Source: Desulfocurvus sp.
GTDB lineage: Bacteria > Desulfobacterota > Desulfovibrionia > Desulfovibrionales > Desulfovibrionaceae
Length of the DNA stretch: 22,304 bases
NCBI RefSeq assembly: GCF_023230885.1
Contig: NZ_JALNWM010000022.1
Coordinates: 1-22,304 of the forward strand
Direction: 5' to 3'
Part shown: positions 6,898 to 14,923 of the stretch, piece after piece
How the letters are laid out: the number at the start of each line of letters is the position of its first letter
Numbering within the stretch: the first letter of the stretch is position 1
Notes under the pieces: model-generated
Told to the model about the DNA's origin: nothing
What the model saw: only the letters and a program-made list of their open reading frames with translations
The model's database searches: none
Translations under genes and position numbers: made by a program

Positions 6898-7986
6898 TCA
6901 TTCGTGGTGGTTGAAAACCTGGAATCCCTCGCGCAGGCACAGGTCGTCGCGCCGGGCCTCGTCCAGGTCCGCCCGGACCATCTCGCGGACCATGTCCTCG
7001 AAGCCGATGCGCGGGGTCCAGCCCAGCTTTTCGCGGGCCTTGGACGGGTCGCCCAGCAGGGCGTCGACCTCCGTGGGCCGGAAATAGCGCGGATCCACAC
7101 GGACCACCACGCGCCCCGTGGCCGCGTCGGTGCCGGTCTTGTCGCGGCCCTCACCGCTCCAGCGGATGTCCATGCCCAGCTCGCGCGCGGCGCATTCCAC
7201 GAACTCGGCCACGGAGTGCTGCACGCCCGTGGCGATGACGTAGTCGTCGGGCTCGTCCTGCTGGAGCATGAGCCACTGCATCTCCACATAGTCGCGGGCG
7301 TGCCCCCAGTCGCGCCGGGCGTCGAGGTTGCCCAGGTAGAGGCAGTCCTGAAGGCCCAGGCTGATGCGCGCCAGGGCGCGGGTGATCTTGCGCGTGACGA
7401 AGGTCTCGCCGCGCAGGGGCGATTCGTGGTTGAACAGGATGCCGTTGCAGGCATACATGCCGTAAGCCTCGCGGTAGTTCACGCAGATCCAGTAGGCGTA
7501 GAGCTTGGCCGCCGCGTAGGGCGAGCGCGGGTAGAAGGGCGTCCGCTCGGTCTGCGGCGTTTCGACCACCTTGCCGTACAGCTCGGAAGTCGATGCCTGG
7601 TACAGGCGCGTCTTGCGCTCCAGACCCAGGATGCGCACGGCCTCGAGCAGCCGCAGCGGCCCCAGGGCGCAGGTGTCCGCCGTGTACTCGGGCGTCTCGA
7701 AGGACACGGCCACATGGCTCTGGGCCGCGAGGTTGTATATCTCGTCGGGCTGCACCGTCTGCACGATGCGGATCAGGTTCGTGGAGTCGGTCATGTCGCC
7801 GTAGTGCAGGATGAACCGGCGGCCCGACTCGTGCGGGTCCTGGTAGAGATGGTCCACGCGGTGGGTGTTGAACAGCGACGAGCGGCGCTTGATGCCGTGG
7901 ACCTCGTATCCCTTGCCCAGCAGGAACTCGGCGAGGTAGGCGCCGTCCTGCCCGGTGACTCCCGTGATCAGGGCTTTTTTCTTCAT
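6898..7986 (-). CDS. gmd: GDP-mannose 4,6-dehydratase
   Basis: This enzyme converts GDP-D-mannose to GDP-4-keto-6-deoxy-D-mannose, the precursor of GDP-L-fucose, GDP-rhamnose and related sugars for surface polysaccharides. The 362-residue length is normal. It is an extended short-chain dehydrogenase: NADP-binding GVTGQDGAYL near residue 9, the Gmd-specific HGIKRRSSLFNTHRVDHLY, YNLAAQSHVAVSFE, the catalytic STSELYGK and YAAAK (Tyr/Lys pair), FNHESPLRGETFVTRKI, and DARRDWGHARDYVEMQW. No fcl or rmd partner gene lies beside it, so the final sugar is unknown. The start at 7986 begins directly with the Rossmann strand MKKKALITG; its ribosome binding site is weak. It follows the HAD gene by 61 bases, a gap containing the GC palindrome at 8014-8027. 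Confidence 0.97.
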   Translation of the reverse strand: MKKKALITGVTGQDGAYLAEFLLGKGYEVHGIKRRSSLFNTHRVDHLYQDPHESGRRFILHYGDMTDSTNLIRIVQTVQPDEIYNLAAQSHVAVSFETPEYTADTCALGPLRLLEAVRILGLERKTRLYQASTSELYGKVVETPQTERTPFYPRSPYAAAKLYAYWICVNYREAYGMYACNGILFNHESPLRGETFVTRKITRALARISLGLQDCLYLGNLDARRDWGHARDYVEMQWLMLQQDEPDDYVIATGVQHSVAEFVECAARELGMDIRWSGEGRDKTGTDAATGRVVVRVDPRYFRPTEVDALLGDPSKAREKLGWTPRIGFEDMVREMVRADLDEARRDDLCLREGFQVFNHHE

Positions 7987-8047
7987 GGTCTGCCGTGGGG
8001 TTGAGGGTTTGCGGCGCCCCGGGGCGCGGGGGGCCTGCGGGGCCAGT

Positions 8048-8809
8048 CTAAGCTCCGCGGGCCGCGCTGTCCACGGCCGGGCGAGGGGCGCAGGGGCGCC
8101 CGCCGCCCCGGGGCAAAAGCCCGGCCAGGGCCAGCACCCCGGGCAGGCCCGCGCAGTCGCCGAGCACGAAGTCCGCCCCGGCGGCCAGCAGCGCCGCGCG
8201 CCCCCCGGCCCCGGTGAGCACCCCGGCGGTCCAGGTGCCCAGGCGGCGGCCGGCCTCCACGTCCATGGGGTGGTCGCCGACCATGAGCGCCGCGCCCGGG
8301 GCGGCGTCCAGGGCGGCCAGGGCCGCGCCCAGGTGCTGCGGATCGGGCTTGACGCGGGCCACGTCGTCGCGCGTGAGCACGGCGCCCACGGCGTGGTCCG
8401 CGTCGGGAAACACCGTGGCCAGGGCCCGGGCGCAGTTGCGCGTGACTACCGCCGTGCCCACCCCGCGCGCGGCCAGCCCGGCCAGCAGCTCGCGGGTGAA
8501 GGGAAACAGCCGCGTACGCCCGGCGGCCTCCACCTCCAGCTCCCGGATGCGCGCGTGGGCCGCCGCCAGCAGGGCCGGGCCCGCGCCGGGCTCGCGGGCC
8601 TGGAGCCCGGCGGCCAGCCCCTGGAGCCACTCCAGCACGGGCACCTGCGGCGCGGGGCTCGCCCCGGGCGCGAAGGGCCGCACCAGGGCCGCCAGCTCGC
8701 GGCGCATGAGGCCGAAATCCAGCACCGGCTCGGCCAGGGTGCCGTCGAAATCGAAGACCACGGCCCGCAACGGGGCCCGGGGGCGGACCGGCGCAGCCAC
8801 GGGGGTCAC
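8048..8809 (-). CDS. HAD-superfamily phosphatase (phosphoglycolate phosphatase-like)
   Basis: A 253-residue cytoplasmic hydrolase. The four HAD motifs are visible: VVFDFDGTLAEP (nucleophile D20 and acid/base D22), VVTRN (motif II), VKPDPQHL (motif III lysine) and MVGDHPMDVEAGR (motif IV). An alpha-helical cap sits between motifs I and II, so it is a type C1 HAD enzyme. I chose the GTG at 8809, which overlaps the stop of the upstream DUF3179 gene as GTGA and has CGGAG in front; no ATG fits. This overlap implies translational coupling. The physiological substrate, probably a small phosphate ester, cannot be assigned. Confidence 0.85.
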   Translation of the reverse strand: MTPVAAPVRPRAPLRAVVFDFDGTLAEPVLDFGLMRRELAALVRPFAPGASPAPQVPVLEWLQGLAAGLQAREPGAGPALLAAAHARIRELEVEAAGRTRLFPFTRELLAGLAARGVGTAVVTRNCARALATVFPDADHAVGAVLTRDDVARVKPDPQHLGAALAALDAAPGAALMVGDHPMDVEAGRRLGTWTAGVLTGAGGRAALLAAGADFVLGDCAGLPGVLALAGLLPRGGGRPCAPRPAVDSAARGA

Positions 8810-10014
8810 ATCTCCGGGGCCGTGCTGGGCATCATGGTCGGCAAAACGCCCGTCCCGGGATCGGCCGGGCCCGCGGGCAGCGCCTCCAGGGGGTTGCCCG
8901 GCCCGGTCCACAAGAGGGTCTCGGGATAAAAGGCCGCCCAGGCGAACCACATGCAGTCCATGGCCGCCACGCGCTCCAGGGCCATGCCCCGCAGGCGGCC
9001 CTCCACCGCCCGGCCCGTGACCGCCCAGCGCGAGCGGGTCTGCTCGTCGATGATCTCGTCGCCCACGCGCTCGAAGGTCAGGGCCCGGCCGTCGGCCTCG
9101 GCGTGGAACACGCGCACCGCGTCCAGCCCCGGGTCGAGGATGGCCACCAGCGGTTCGAGCCCCGCCGTGGCCGAGGCCACCCCGCGCTGGCGCACGGCGG
9201 CCTCGGAAAAGGCCAGGGCCGCCTCGCCCACGGCCAGCCCGAGCACGCGCTCCTTGGGCCCCAGCCGGGCGTCGGTGTGGGCGATGGGCCCGCGCGGGTC
9301 GCCCGTGGTGTACCAGGTGTCGTCGCGGCGGTACGAGCCGTAGGGGTCGCGGTCGTAGTTCACGCGAAAGCCCGTGCGCCGCGACAGCACCCGGGCCCCG
9401 GGCCAGCGCCCGGACGCCGGGCCCCAGCGCGTCCACAGCAGCGCGAAGCGCTCCAGGCGCTGCCCGCGCAGCGGCCCGGAGATGCACTCGCCCATGATCT
9501 GCGGCCACAGGCTGTTGGTGGCGCGGTCGTAGAGCACGCGGTTCATGTTCAGGAACTGCCCGGTGGTGCCCAGGGCGAAGCTGCGCGCGCCCAGGGCCCC
9601 GAGGTACCCGGCCACGCTGCCCGTGAGCGGGCTGTAGGTCACGCTGCGCCGCGCCCCGGCCTCGTCCTGGAGGTTCAGCACCTCGTGGCGGGCCAGGATG
9701 TCGCGCGGGTAGATGAACACCGGGCCGCCCTCGCGGGCGGGCTCCTCCACCAGCACCTGCGCGTCGCGGTCCATGTACAGCGAGGCGTCGGAAACAGGGA
9801 TGAACTCCGGGGCGTCCACGGCGCGCGGGCGCTCGCGCACCCGGGCGTCGCCCAGCAGCAGTTCGAGCAGCCGGGCGTAGGGGTCCGGCGGCGGCGGGGC
9901 GGCCGGGTCGGAGGAACTGGTCGTCAACTGGGCGGACGCGGGCGGGGCCAGGCAGGCCAGCAGCAGCAGCAGCACCCCCAGCGCCCCGGCGCGCAACACG
10001 GCGGACAGGCTCAT
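8806..10014 (-). CDS. DUF3179 domain-containing exported protein
   Basis: A 402-residue protein of the DUF3179 family, function unknown. An N-terminal export signal is clear (hydrophobic core GALGVLLLLLACLAPPASA). It contains both a lipobox-like LLAC (Cys21) and a possible signal peptidase I site ASA-Q, so it is either a lipoprotein or a soluble periplasmic protein. The family core follows: VTYSPLTGSVAGY, LGTTGQFLNMNRVLYDR, SLWPQIMGECISGPLRGQRLE and the C-terminal RDPYGSYRR region. In the proteins I know the first motif normally reads CPLC/CPLT; here the first Cys is Ser. The start at 10014 has GGGGGAGA directly before it. The gene leads a short run with the HAD gene (4-base overlap) and gmd. 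Confidence 0.85.
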   Translation of the reverse strand: MSLSAVLRAGALGVLLLLLACLAPPASAQLTTSSSDPAAPPPPDPYARLLELLLGDARVRERPRAVDAPEFIPVSDASLYMDRDAQVLVEEPAREGGPVFIYPRDILARHEVLNLQDEAGARRSVTYSPLTGSVAGYLGALGARSFALGTTGQFLNMNRVLYDRATNSLWPQIMGECISGPLRGQRLERFALLWTRWGPASGRWPGARVLSRRTGFRVNYDRDPYGSYRRDDTWYTTGDPRGPIAHTDARLGPKERVLGLAVGEAALAFSEAAVRQRGVASATAGLEPLVAILDPGLDAVRVFHAEADGRALTFERVGDEIIDEQTRSRWAVTGRAVEGRLRGMALERVAAMDCMWFAWAAFYPETLLWTGPGNPLEALPAGPADPGTGVLPTMMPSTAPEM

Positions 10015-10110
10015 TCTCCCCCCGGCTCCCGGCTCATCCGGCCGGCGGCGGCGGCGCGCCCATCGCGCCGCCGCCCGCCCGGCCCCATCCCGCCATAGCA
10101 CGCGCCCCCC

Positions 10111-10146
10111 GGCGGTGCAAAGCCCCCGGGCGGCGCAAGGCCCCCG
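10111..10146. repeat. Two-copy 18-bp tandem repeat
   Basis: Two adjacent copies of GGCGG(T/C)GCAA(A/G)GCCCCCG, 16 of 18 bases identical, lie between the substrate-binding protein gene and the DUF3179 gene. It is probably a minor local duplication in spacer DNA. Confidence 0.4.
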
Positions 10147-10154
10147 GGCGAAGA

Positions 10155-10176
10155 CGGCCGGGCCATCGCCCGGCCG
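10155..10176 (-). terminator. GC hairpin after the substrate-binding protein gene
   Basis: A perfect 9-bp stem CGGCCGGGC/GCCCGGCCG with a 4-base loop lies 17 bases after the stop. On the - strand it is followed by TCTTCG. It probably ends the long catabolic operon. Confidence 0.55.
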
Positions 10177-10192
10177 CCCTTTCGCCCGGTGG

Positions 10193-11266
10193 TCACTTCC
10201 AGTCGGGAATGGGCAGCTCCACGAGCTTGAGGAACTTGTCCGTCACCACGTCGCGGTCGTCCAGCCTGGCCACCTCCTCCCTGGAAAAGCGGCCGATGCC
10301 GACGAAGAACTCGGCGATTTCCTTCTGCCACCGCTCGGCCTGGGACAGGCCCCCGCTCTGGTCCATGACCTGGAGAACCTCCTCATAGGTCCAGCGGGGG
10401 TGCAGCTCCAGGTCGCCCCGGGATTCCTCCGCGGTCATGCGGATGCCGCAGAACTCGTTCATGTACTGGCGATGCAGCTCCACGATGCGCTCGCTCAGGC
10501 CCTCCTCGCGCATCATCCTGGCCACCCGGAAATGCACGCGCAGGAACTTGGCCACCAGCTCCGGGTGCGCGTCGCACCACTCCCGGTCGCCCACATAGGA
10601 GGCCACGGTCGGCACCTTCAGGGAGTCCCCGGTTCCCGCCAGGACCCAGCCGTTGCGCTGGGCGGCGAAGACGAAGGGCGCCCACAGGCCGACGGCGTCG
10701 CCGATGTTGCGCTCGAAGGCCGGAACGGCCGAGGACTGGTCCATGTTGACCAGGGTCACGTCGTCGAAGGTCAGCCCGAGCACCTGGAGCCACTTGCCGA
10801 TCAGGTAGTGCACCGTGGTCTGGGTGGTATAGAGGATCTTCATGCCCCGGACGGTGTCCGGGCTGCCGCAGACCTCGGGGTAGTCGGGATTCCAGCCCTT
10901 GATCGCGGCGGCCGGATGGCCGGGGCGCAGGTAGAGCTAGTTGATGCCCTCGTTGATGGTGGCGGCCACGGAGTAAACGTTGTAGCGGATGACCCCGGTG
11001 AGCTGCCCCCCGGCCCCGGTGGAGCCGAGCACCCATTGCTTGGCGGGCAGGGCCTCCATCTGGGCCGGACCGCTGTTGAAAAGGTGCATGACGATGTCCA
11101 GGCCCTCCTCCTTGTCCCAGCCCATCTTCTTGGCATACCAGATGTTGAAGCCCGGCGACTCGTCGATCCAGCAGGTGTCGATCCGGACCGGCTCGTCGGC
11201 GGCGGCTGCCGGAACGGCGCAGTACAGGACAATACCCGCCAGGATGGCGGCCAGCAGCGTTTTCAT
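10193..11266 (-). pseudogene. ABC substrate-binding protein (NMT1/TauA/SsuA-like) interrupted by an in-frame TAG
   Basis: The frame encodes a 357-position periplasmic binding protein of the nitrate/sulfonate/taurine and NMT1/THI5-like type, but codon 110 is TAG (10939-10937). Upstream are a strong AAGGAGG site, the signal peptide MKTLLAAILAGIVLYCAVPAAAA, then WYAKKMGWDKEEGLDIVMHLF and an ALPAKQWVLGSTG segment. Downstream the same frame continues with no further stop or frameshift for 247 codons (YLRPGHPAAAIKGWNPDYPE..., TTVHYLIGKWLQVLG, ending ELPIPDWK). Read separately, the halves are 10937-11266 (109 residues) and a fragment from an internal ATG, 10193-10843. A single change from GAG, AAG, CAG or TGG would create the TAG. 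The rest looks intact, so this is a recent nonsense mutation, a sequencing error or readthrough. TAG ends many other genes here, which argues against reassignment. It is the last gene of the catabolic operon. Confidence 0.75.
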
Positions 11267-11314
11267 GGTGTCCTCCTTTGTTCGGTCAACATGATGACAG
11301 TCCCTGCCCCTTGC

Positions 11315-11350
11315 GCCCCGCCCCGCCCCCGGCCGGGGGCGGGGCGGGGC
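11315..11350. other. 36-bp perfect GC palindrome between dehydrogenase and binding-protein genes
   Basis: Positions 11315-11332 and 11333-11350 are exact reverse complements (only G and C, no loop). TTTT follows on the + strand, whereas on the - strand, in which the genes run, AAAA precedes it. Further GC hairpins lie at about 11363-11415, just after the dehydrogenase stop. It may act as an mRNA end or processing element between the two genes. Confidence 0.6.
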
Positions 11351-11416
11351 TTTTCCGGGGCGTTGCGCCGCGGCGGCGCAGGGCGCGCGCGGCCGGGGCA
11401 AAGCCGCGCGGGGCCC

Positions 11417-14227
11417 CTAGCGCGTACACTCGTCGATAAGGTACAGGATGTTCCGGTACGGCTTCTTGCCGTGCAGGGTCAGGCCGACCTCGCAGGTGCG
11501 CGAGGAGCTGTAGCCCTCCTCGCAGTCCCTGATCTGCTCTTCCAGGTGGCGCAGGGCGAAGGCGTTGAGCTGCGGATGCGTGAAGCCCTTGTCGCCCGAG
11601 AAGCCGCAGCAGAAGATGTTCTCCGGGATGACCACCGAGGTCACGCACCGTTCGGCCACTTCCCTGAACTTGTCCACCAGGCCCATCTCGCGGATGGAGC
11701 AGGTCGGGTGCAGGGCCACCTTGCGCTGCTTCCTGACGAACTCCAGCCTCCCGGCCAGGTGTTCGAGCACGAAGGCCACGGGCTCCTGGATGGAGATGCG
11801 CGGGTCCATCTTCTTCTTCATGCGCGCCACGCAGGGGCTCGTCTCGCACAGGACCGGGATCTCGCCGTTTCCGCTAAGGGCCAGCAGCGCGGTTTCCAGT
11901 TCCTTCAGCTTGGCGTCGGCCTGCTCGTGCAGGCCCTTTGTCTCGAACATCTTGCCGCAGCAAAGGCCCTTGGCCTTGTCCGGCAGGATCACGGAATAGC
12001 CCGCCTTGCGCAGCAGGCGCACGGCCACATCCATGAGCGGGTCCTCCCCGGCGCCGCCCGCGCCCTTGTAGCCCATCATGCGCACGGCGCAGGAGGGATA
12101 GTAGACCACGGCCGGAGCGTCGGGGGTGACGCAGCTCCGGGGCACGGGGCTGCCGCCGGTCAGGCGCACCTCGTGGAGGTCGGGGATCTTCATGCCCACG
12201 GCGGCCCCGGCCAGGGAGCCCGAGGCCGAGGCCAGGCTGTGGCCGAGCAGCCTGTGCGCGCCAGAGCCCACGCGCAGCAGGCCCGAGGCCGCGCCCTCCA
12301 GCAGGCCGAAGTGCCCGGCAACGGACGAGGCCACGCCCTTGGCCAGGGCGGAATGGCCGCGCCCGCGCAGCTTCTTCATCAGCCCGGCGATGTCGATGCC
12401 CAGCGGGCAGCGCGTGGCGCACAGGCCGTCGGCCGCGCACAGGTCCACGCCAAGGCGCCTGAAGGCCGCCTCCCACTTGTCGGCCAGGTCGTTCCTGCCG
12501 TCCCGGCGCAGCCCGGCGATGGTCCGCAGCGTATAGATGCGCTGGCGGGAGGACAGGCCCACGCCGCCCGAGGGGCAGACGTACTCGCAAAACCCGCAGT
12601 CGATGCAGGTGTCCACGATGGGGTCCACGGCCACGGCGTACTTCAGGCCCGCGAGATGGCCGTTGGGGTCCTCGTTGAGCAGCACGTCGGGGTTCATGAT
12701 GTTCAGGGGGTCGATGATCTCCTTGAGCTCATACATCACCTGGGTCAGCTCGTCGCCCCATTCCTGGCGCACGAAAGGCGCCACGGCCCGCCCGGTGCCG
12801 TGCTCGGCCTTGAGGGCGCCGCCAAGGCCCAGCACGACCACGGCCACCTCCTCGATGACCTTGGCCACGTCGGCGATGGCCGCCGGGTCGTTGATGCGCA
12901 GGGGGATGGAGAAGTGGATGTTGCCGTGCAGGGCGTGCCCGTGGACCCCGGACTTGGTGAAGCCGTACTTGTGCAGGATCTCCACGAAGCTCCGGCAGGC
13001 CTGGGGCAGGTTGTTGATGGGCACGCAGTAGTCTTCCGAGTAGGCGAACTCCTCCGGATGCCGGGTGCCGGCCAGCAGGGGGAAGAGCGCCCGGCGCACG
13101 TTCCACAGGGCCTCGCACACGGCGTGGTCCGTCTCGAAGTTGACCGGCGAGACGGGCTTGACCTCCTCGAAAACGGCGTTCACCCCGGCCACGTTCGCGG
13201 CCAGGTCCTGCGGCGTTTCGGCGTTGGTCTCAAGCAGCAGCGCGCAGGCGTCGCTGCCCAGCCCGCGCAGGAAATCCGGGAAGGCGGGCAGCTGCATCAG
13301 CGCGTTCAGGGACACATGGTTCAGGAACTCCACCGCGTACATGGAACAGCGCTTTTCCAGCAGCAGCACGGCCTGGATGGCGTCGTCCAGGGAGGAGAAG
13401 CCGACCAGGGCCGTGGAGCGGTGCGGCCGGAGGCGCTCGGTGCGGATGGTTATGGAGTGGATGAAGCCAAGGGTGCCTTCGGAGCCGATCAGCAGGTGGG
13501 CGAGGATGTCCACGGGATCCTCGAAATCGGTGAAGGCGTTCAGGCTGTAGCCGGTGGTGTTGCGGATGCTGAACTTGCGCAGGATCGTCTCGCGCATGGC
13601 GTCGTCGGCCAGGATGCGCGCCCTCAGGGCCGCGAGCCGCATGAGCATCCCGGCGTGGCTCTCGCGAAAGCGCGCCACGCTGCCCGGGTCCTCGGTGTCC
13701 ACGTCGGCGCCGTCGGCCCGGGTGAAGTGCAGGCCGGTCATCATGCTGTAGAGGTTCTTGTCCACGGTGCAGCCGAGTCCGGCGGCCTTGGTGGCGGCCA
13801 TGCCGCCTATGCTGGCCGCGCTGATCGACGAGGGGTCGGCGGTCATGTAGCGGCCGTGGGGCTTCAGGGCGGCGTTGACCTCGGCGCCGATGACGCCGCA
13901 GCGCGCACGGACCCGCTCGCCGCCGTCGAGCACGTCGATCCGCTTCCAGTACGGGCCGAGCAGGCGCACGGTCACGTCCCTGGCGATGGTCTGCCCGCTG
14001 ACGCCGGTGCCGGAGCCGCGATAGGTGAGGCTCACGCCGGTCTTGCGCGCAATGGCCAGAAGCAGGCCGAGCTGCTCGGGGTTGTAGATGTCCACCACCG
14101 CCTTGGCGATGGGTTCGAAGGGGCTGCCGTCGACCGAATAGGCCTTGACCAGCAGCTCGTCGGTATGCACCTGCCGTTCCGGAAGGACGCCTTGGGCCTC
14201 CTGGATGAACCTGGTGAAATCAGCCAT
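11417..14227 (-). CDS. FAD/4Fe-4S/CCG D-2-hydroxyacid dehydrogenase (D-lactate dehydrogenase-like)
   Basis: A 936-residue fusion of a flavin oxidase and an iron-sulfur electron-transfer module, related to YdiJ and the large anaerobic D-lactate/D-2-hydroxyglutarate dehydrogenases. It should oxidise a D-2-hydroxyacid to the 2-oxoacid. Residues 35-260 bind FAD (YRGSGTGVSGQ 69-79, DPSSISAASIGG 131-142, LIGSEGTLGF 246-255). The FAD-oxidase C domain has HGHALHGNIHF (429-439) and EHGTGRAVAPF (475-485). Cysteines 541/544/547/551 ligate one cluster. CAADGLCATRCP (597-608) carries the second set in the spacing of this family. Two CCG domains follow (YYPSC 709-713 with CCG 756-758; HPTC 840-843 with CCG 873-875), as in heterodisulfide-reductase-type proteins. 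The ATG has GAGGAG upstream; the longer frame to 14371 is spacer. It follows vorC, so its product probably feeds Vor. The exact substrate and electron acceptor are unknown. Confidence 0.9.
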   Translation of the reverse strand: MADFTRFIQEAQGVLPERQVHTDELLVKAYSVDGSPFEPIAKAVVDIYNPEQLGLLLAIARKTGVSLTYRGSGTGVSGQTIARDVTVRLLGPYWKRIDVLDGGERVRARCGVIGAEVNAALKPHGRYMTADPSSISAASIGGMAATKAAGLGCTVDKNLYSMMTGLHFTRADGADVDTEDPGSVARFRESHAGMLMRLAALRARILADDAMRETILRKFSIRNTTGYSLNAFTDFEDPVDILAHLLIGSEGTLGFIHSITIRTERLRPHRSTALVGFSSLDDAIQAVLLLEKRCSMYAVEFLNHVSLNALMQLPAFPDFLRGLGSDACALLLETNAETPQDLAANVAGVNAVFEEVKPVSPVNFETDHAVCEALWNVRRALFPLLAGTRHPEEFAYSEDYCVPINNLPQACRSFVEILHKYGFTKSGVHGHALHGNIHFSIPLRINDPAAIADVAKVIEEVAVVVLGLGGALKAEHGTGRAVAPFVRQEWGDELTQVMYELKEIIDPLNIMNPDVLLNEDPNGHLAGLKYAVAVDPIVDTCIDCGFCEYVCPSGGVGLSSRQRIYTLRTIAGLRRDGRNDLADKWEAAFRRLGVDLCAADGLCATRCPLGIDIAGLMKKLRGRGHSALAKGVASSVAGHFGLLEGAASGLLRVGSGAHRLLGHSLASASGSLAGAAVGMKIPDLHEVRLTGGSPVPRSCVTPDAPAVVYYPSCAVRMMGYKGAGGAGEDPLMDVAVRLLRKAGYSVILPDKAKGLCCGKMFETKGLHEQADAKLKELETALLALSGNGEIPVLCETSPCVARMKKKMDPRISIQEPVAFVLEHLAGRLEFVRKQRKVALHPTCSIREMGLVDKFREVAERCVTSVVIPENIFCCGFSGDKGFTHPQLNAFALRHLEEQIRDCEEGYSSSRTCEVGLTLHGKKPYRNILYLIDECTR

Positions 14228-14301
14228 GAAACACTCCTCGGGACCATGCTCCGTCGCGTGCGGGGCGGGGCGGGGACTGAAGGTTCTGGTCCGCGTGCCG
14301 T

Positions 14302-14362
14302 CCCGGGCAGGCCCGCCGCCTGCCCGGGTGCATGAACGGCCGCCCGGGGATGCCGGGCGGCC
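14302..14362 (-). terminator. Tandem GC hairpins between vorC and the dehydrogenase gene
   Basis: Two perfect 10-bp stems lie in the 159-base gap: CCCGGGCAGG/CCTGCCCGGG (14302-14311, 14319-14328) and GGCCGCCCGG/CCGGGCGGCC (14338-14347, 14353-14362). Neither is followed by a T run on the - strand, so attenuation or mRNA processing is as likely as full termination. Confidence 0.45.
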
Positions 14363-14386
14363 CCGCGACAACGGGCCGGGGCGGAA

Positions 14387-14923
14387 CTAGACCGCGCTGT
14401 ATCCCGCCTCGAAGGCTGCGGAATTGCCCTTTTCGAACCGCTCCTTGCCCTTTTTGCGGAACATGTCGTTCATGCCGCGCATGCCGTCCTCGAAACCGAA
14501 GTCGCCAAGCAGCTTGATGATGGCCGCGGTCATGATGACGTTGGCGCCCTTGGGCTGGCCGATCCGCTGGGCCAGGGAGGAACAGGGCACCCGGTGCACG
14601 GACACGTCCGTGCGCCCGAAGCCCTCGCCGCCGACCAGGTCGCTGTTGACCAGGACGATGCCGCCCTTCTTGACCAGATGCCCGTGCAAGGCAAGGGCGG
14701 ATTCGCTCATGGCCAGCAGCAGGTCCGGCTCGTCGAGGGAGGGGTTGTAGACCATCTCCCGGCTGTACTTCACGGTGCAGTTGGCCGCGCCGCCGCGCAT
14801 GGCGGAGCCGTAGGAGGGGCTCCAGGTGGCGGTGCGCCCGTTGAACAGGGCCACTTCGGCCACGATCAGGCCGCAGGTCAGGACCCCCTGGCCTCCCAGG
14901 CCGGCAAAGAGTATCTCGCGCAT
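14387..14923 (-). CDS. vorC: 2-oxoacid:ferredoxin oxidoreductase, gamma subunit
   Basis: The 178-residue gamma subunit of a four-part 2-oxoacid:ferredoxin oxidoreductase. It begins with the family's MREILFAGLGGQGVLTCGLI, continues with the conserved WSPSYGSAMRGGAANCTVKYS and NPSLDEPDLLLAMSESAL, and ends with a lysine-rich helix. This subunit contributes to the CoA and oxoacid pocket and does not bind thiamine diphosphate. Its ATG shares one base with the TGA of the preceding subunit (TGATG), so synthesis is coupled. The length and the separation from the alpha subunit match the KorC/VorC layout rather than pyruvate enzymes with larger fused subunits. The choice of Vor over Kor rests on the alpha subunit. 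Confidence 0.87.
   Translation of the reverse strand: MREILFAGLGGQGVLTCGLIVAEVALFNGRTATWSPSYGSAMRGGAANCTVKYSREMVYNPSLDEPDLLLAMSESALALHGHLVKKGGIVLVNSDLVGGEGFGRTDVSVHRVPCSSLAQRIGQPKGANVIMTAAIIKLLGDFGFEDGMRGMNDMFRKKGKERFEKGNSAAFEAGYSAV

Noticed and set aside
5759..6940. Longer start for the OppB/DppB-like permease
   Set aside because: The added 61 residues are Pro/Gly/Arg-rich translation of the spacer with the gmd terminator hairpin; the start at 6757 gives the normal N-terminal helix.
10937..10939. Pyrrolysine residue in the binding protein
   Set aside because: TAG serves as the ordinary stop of many genes in this window, no pyl gene is visible, and the family is not known for pyrrolysine. 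Kept only as a low-probability alternative.
10115..14335. 1406-codon open frame on the + strand
   Set aside because: It runs antisense to the dehydrogenase and binding-protein genes, its translation is His/Gly/Val/Gln-rich without domain motifs, and it is a by-product of high GC codon use on the opposite strand.
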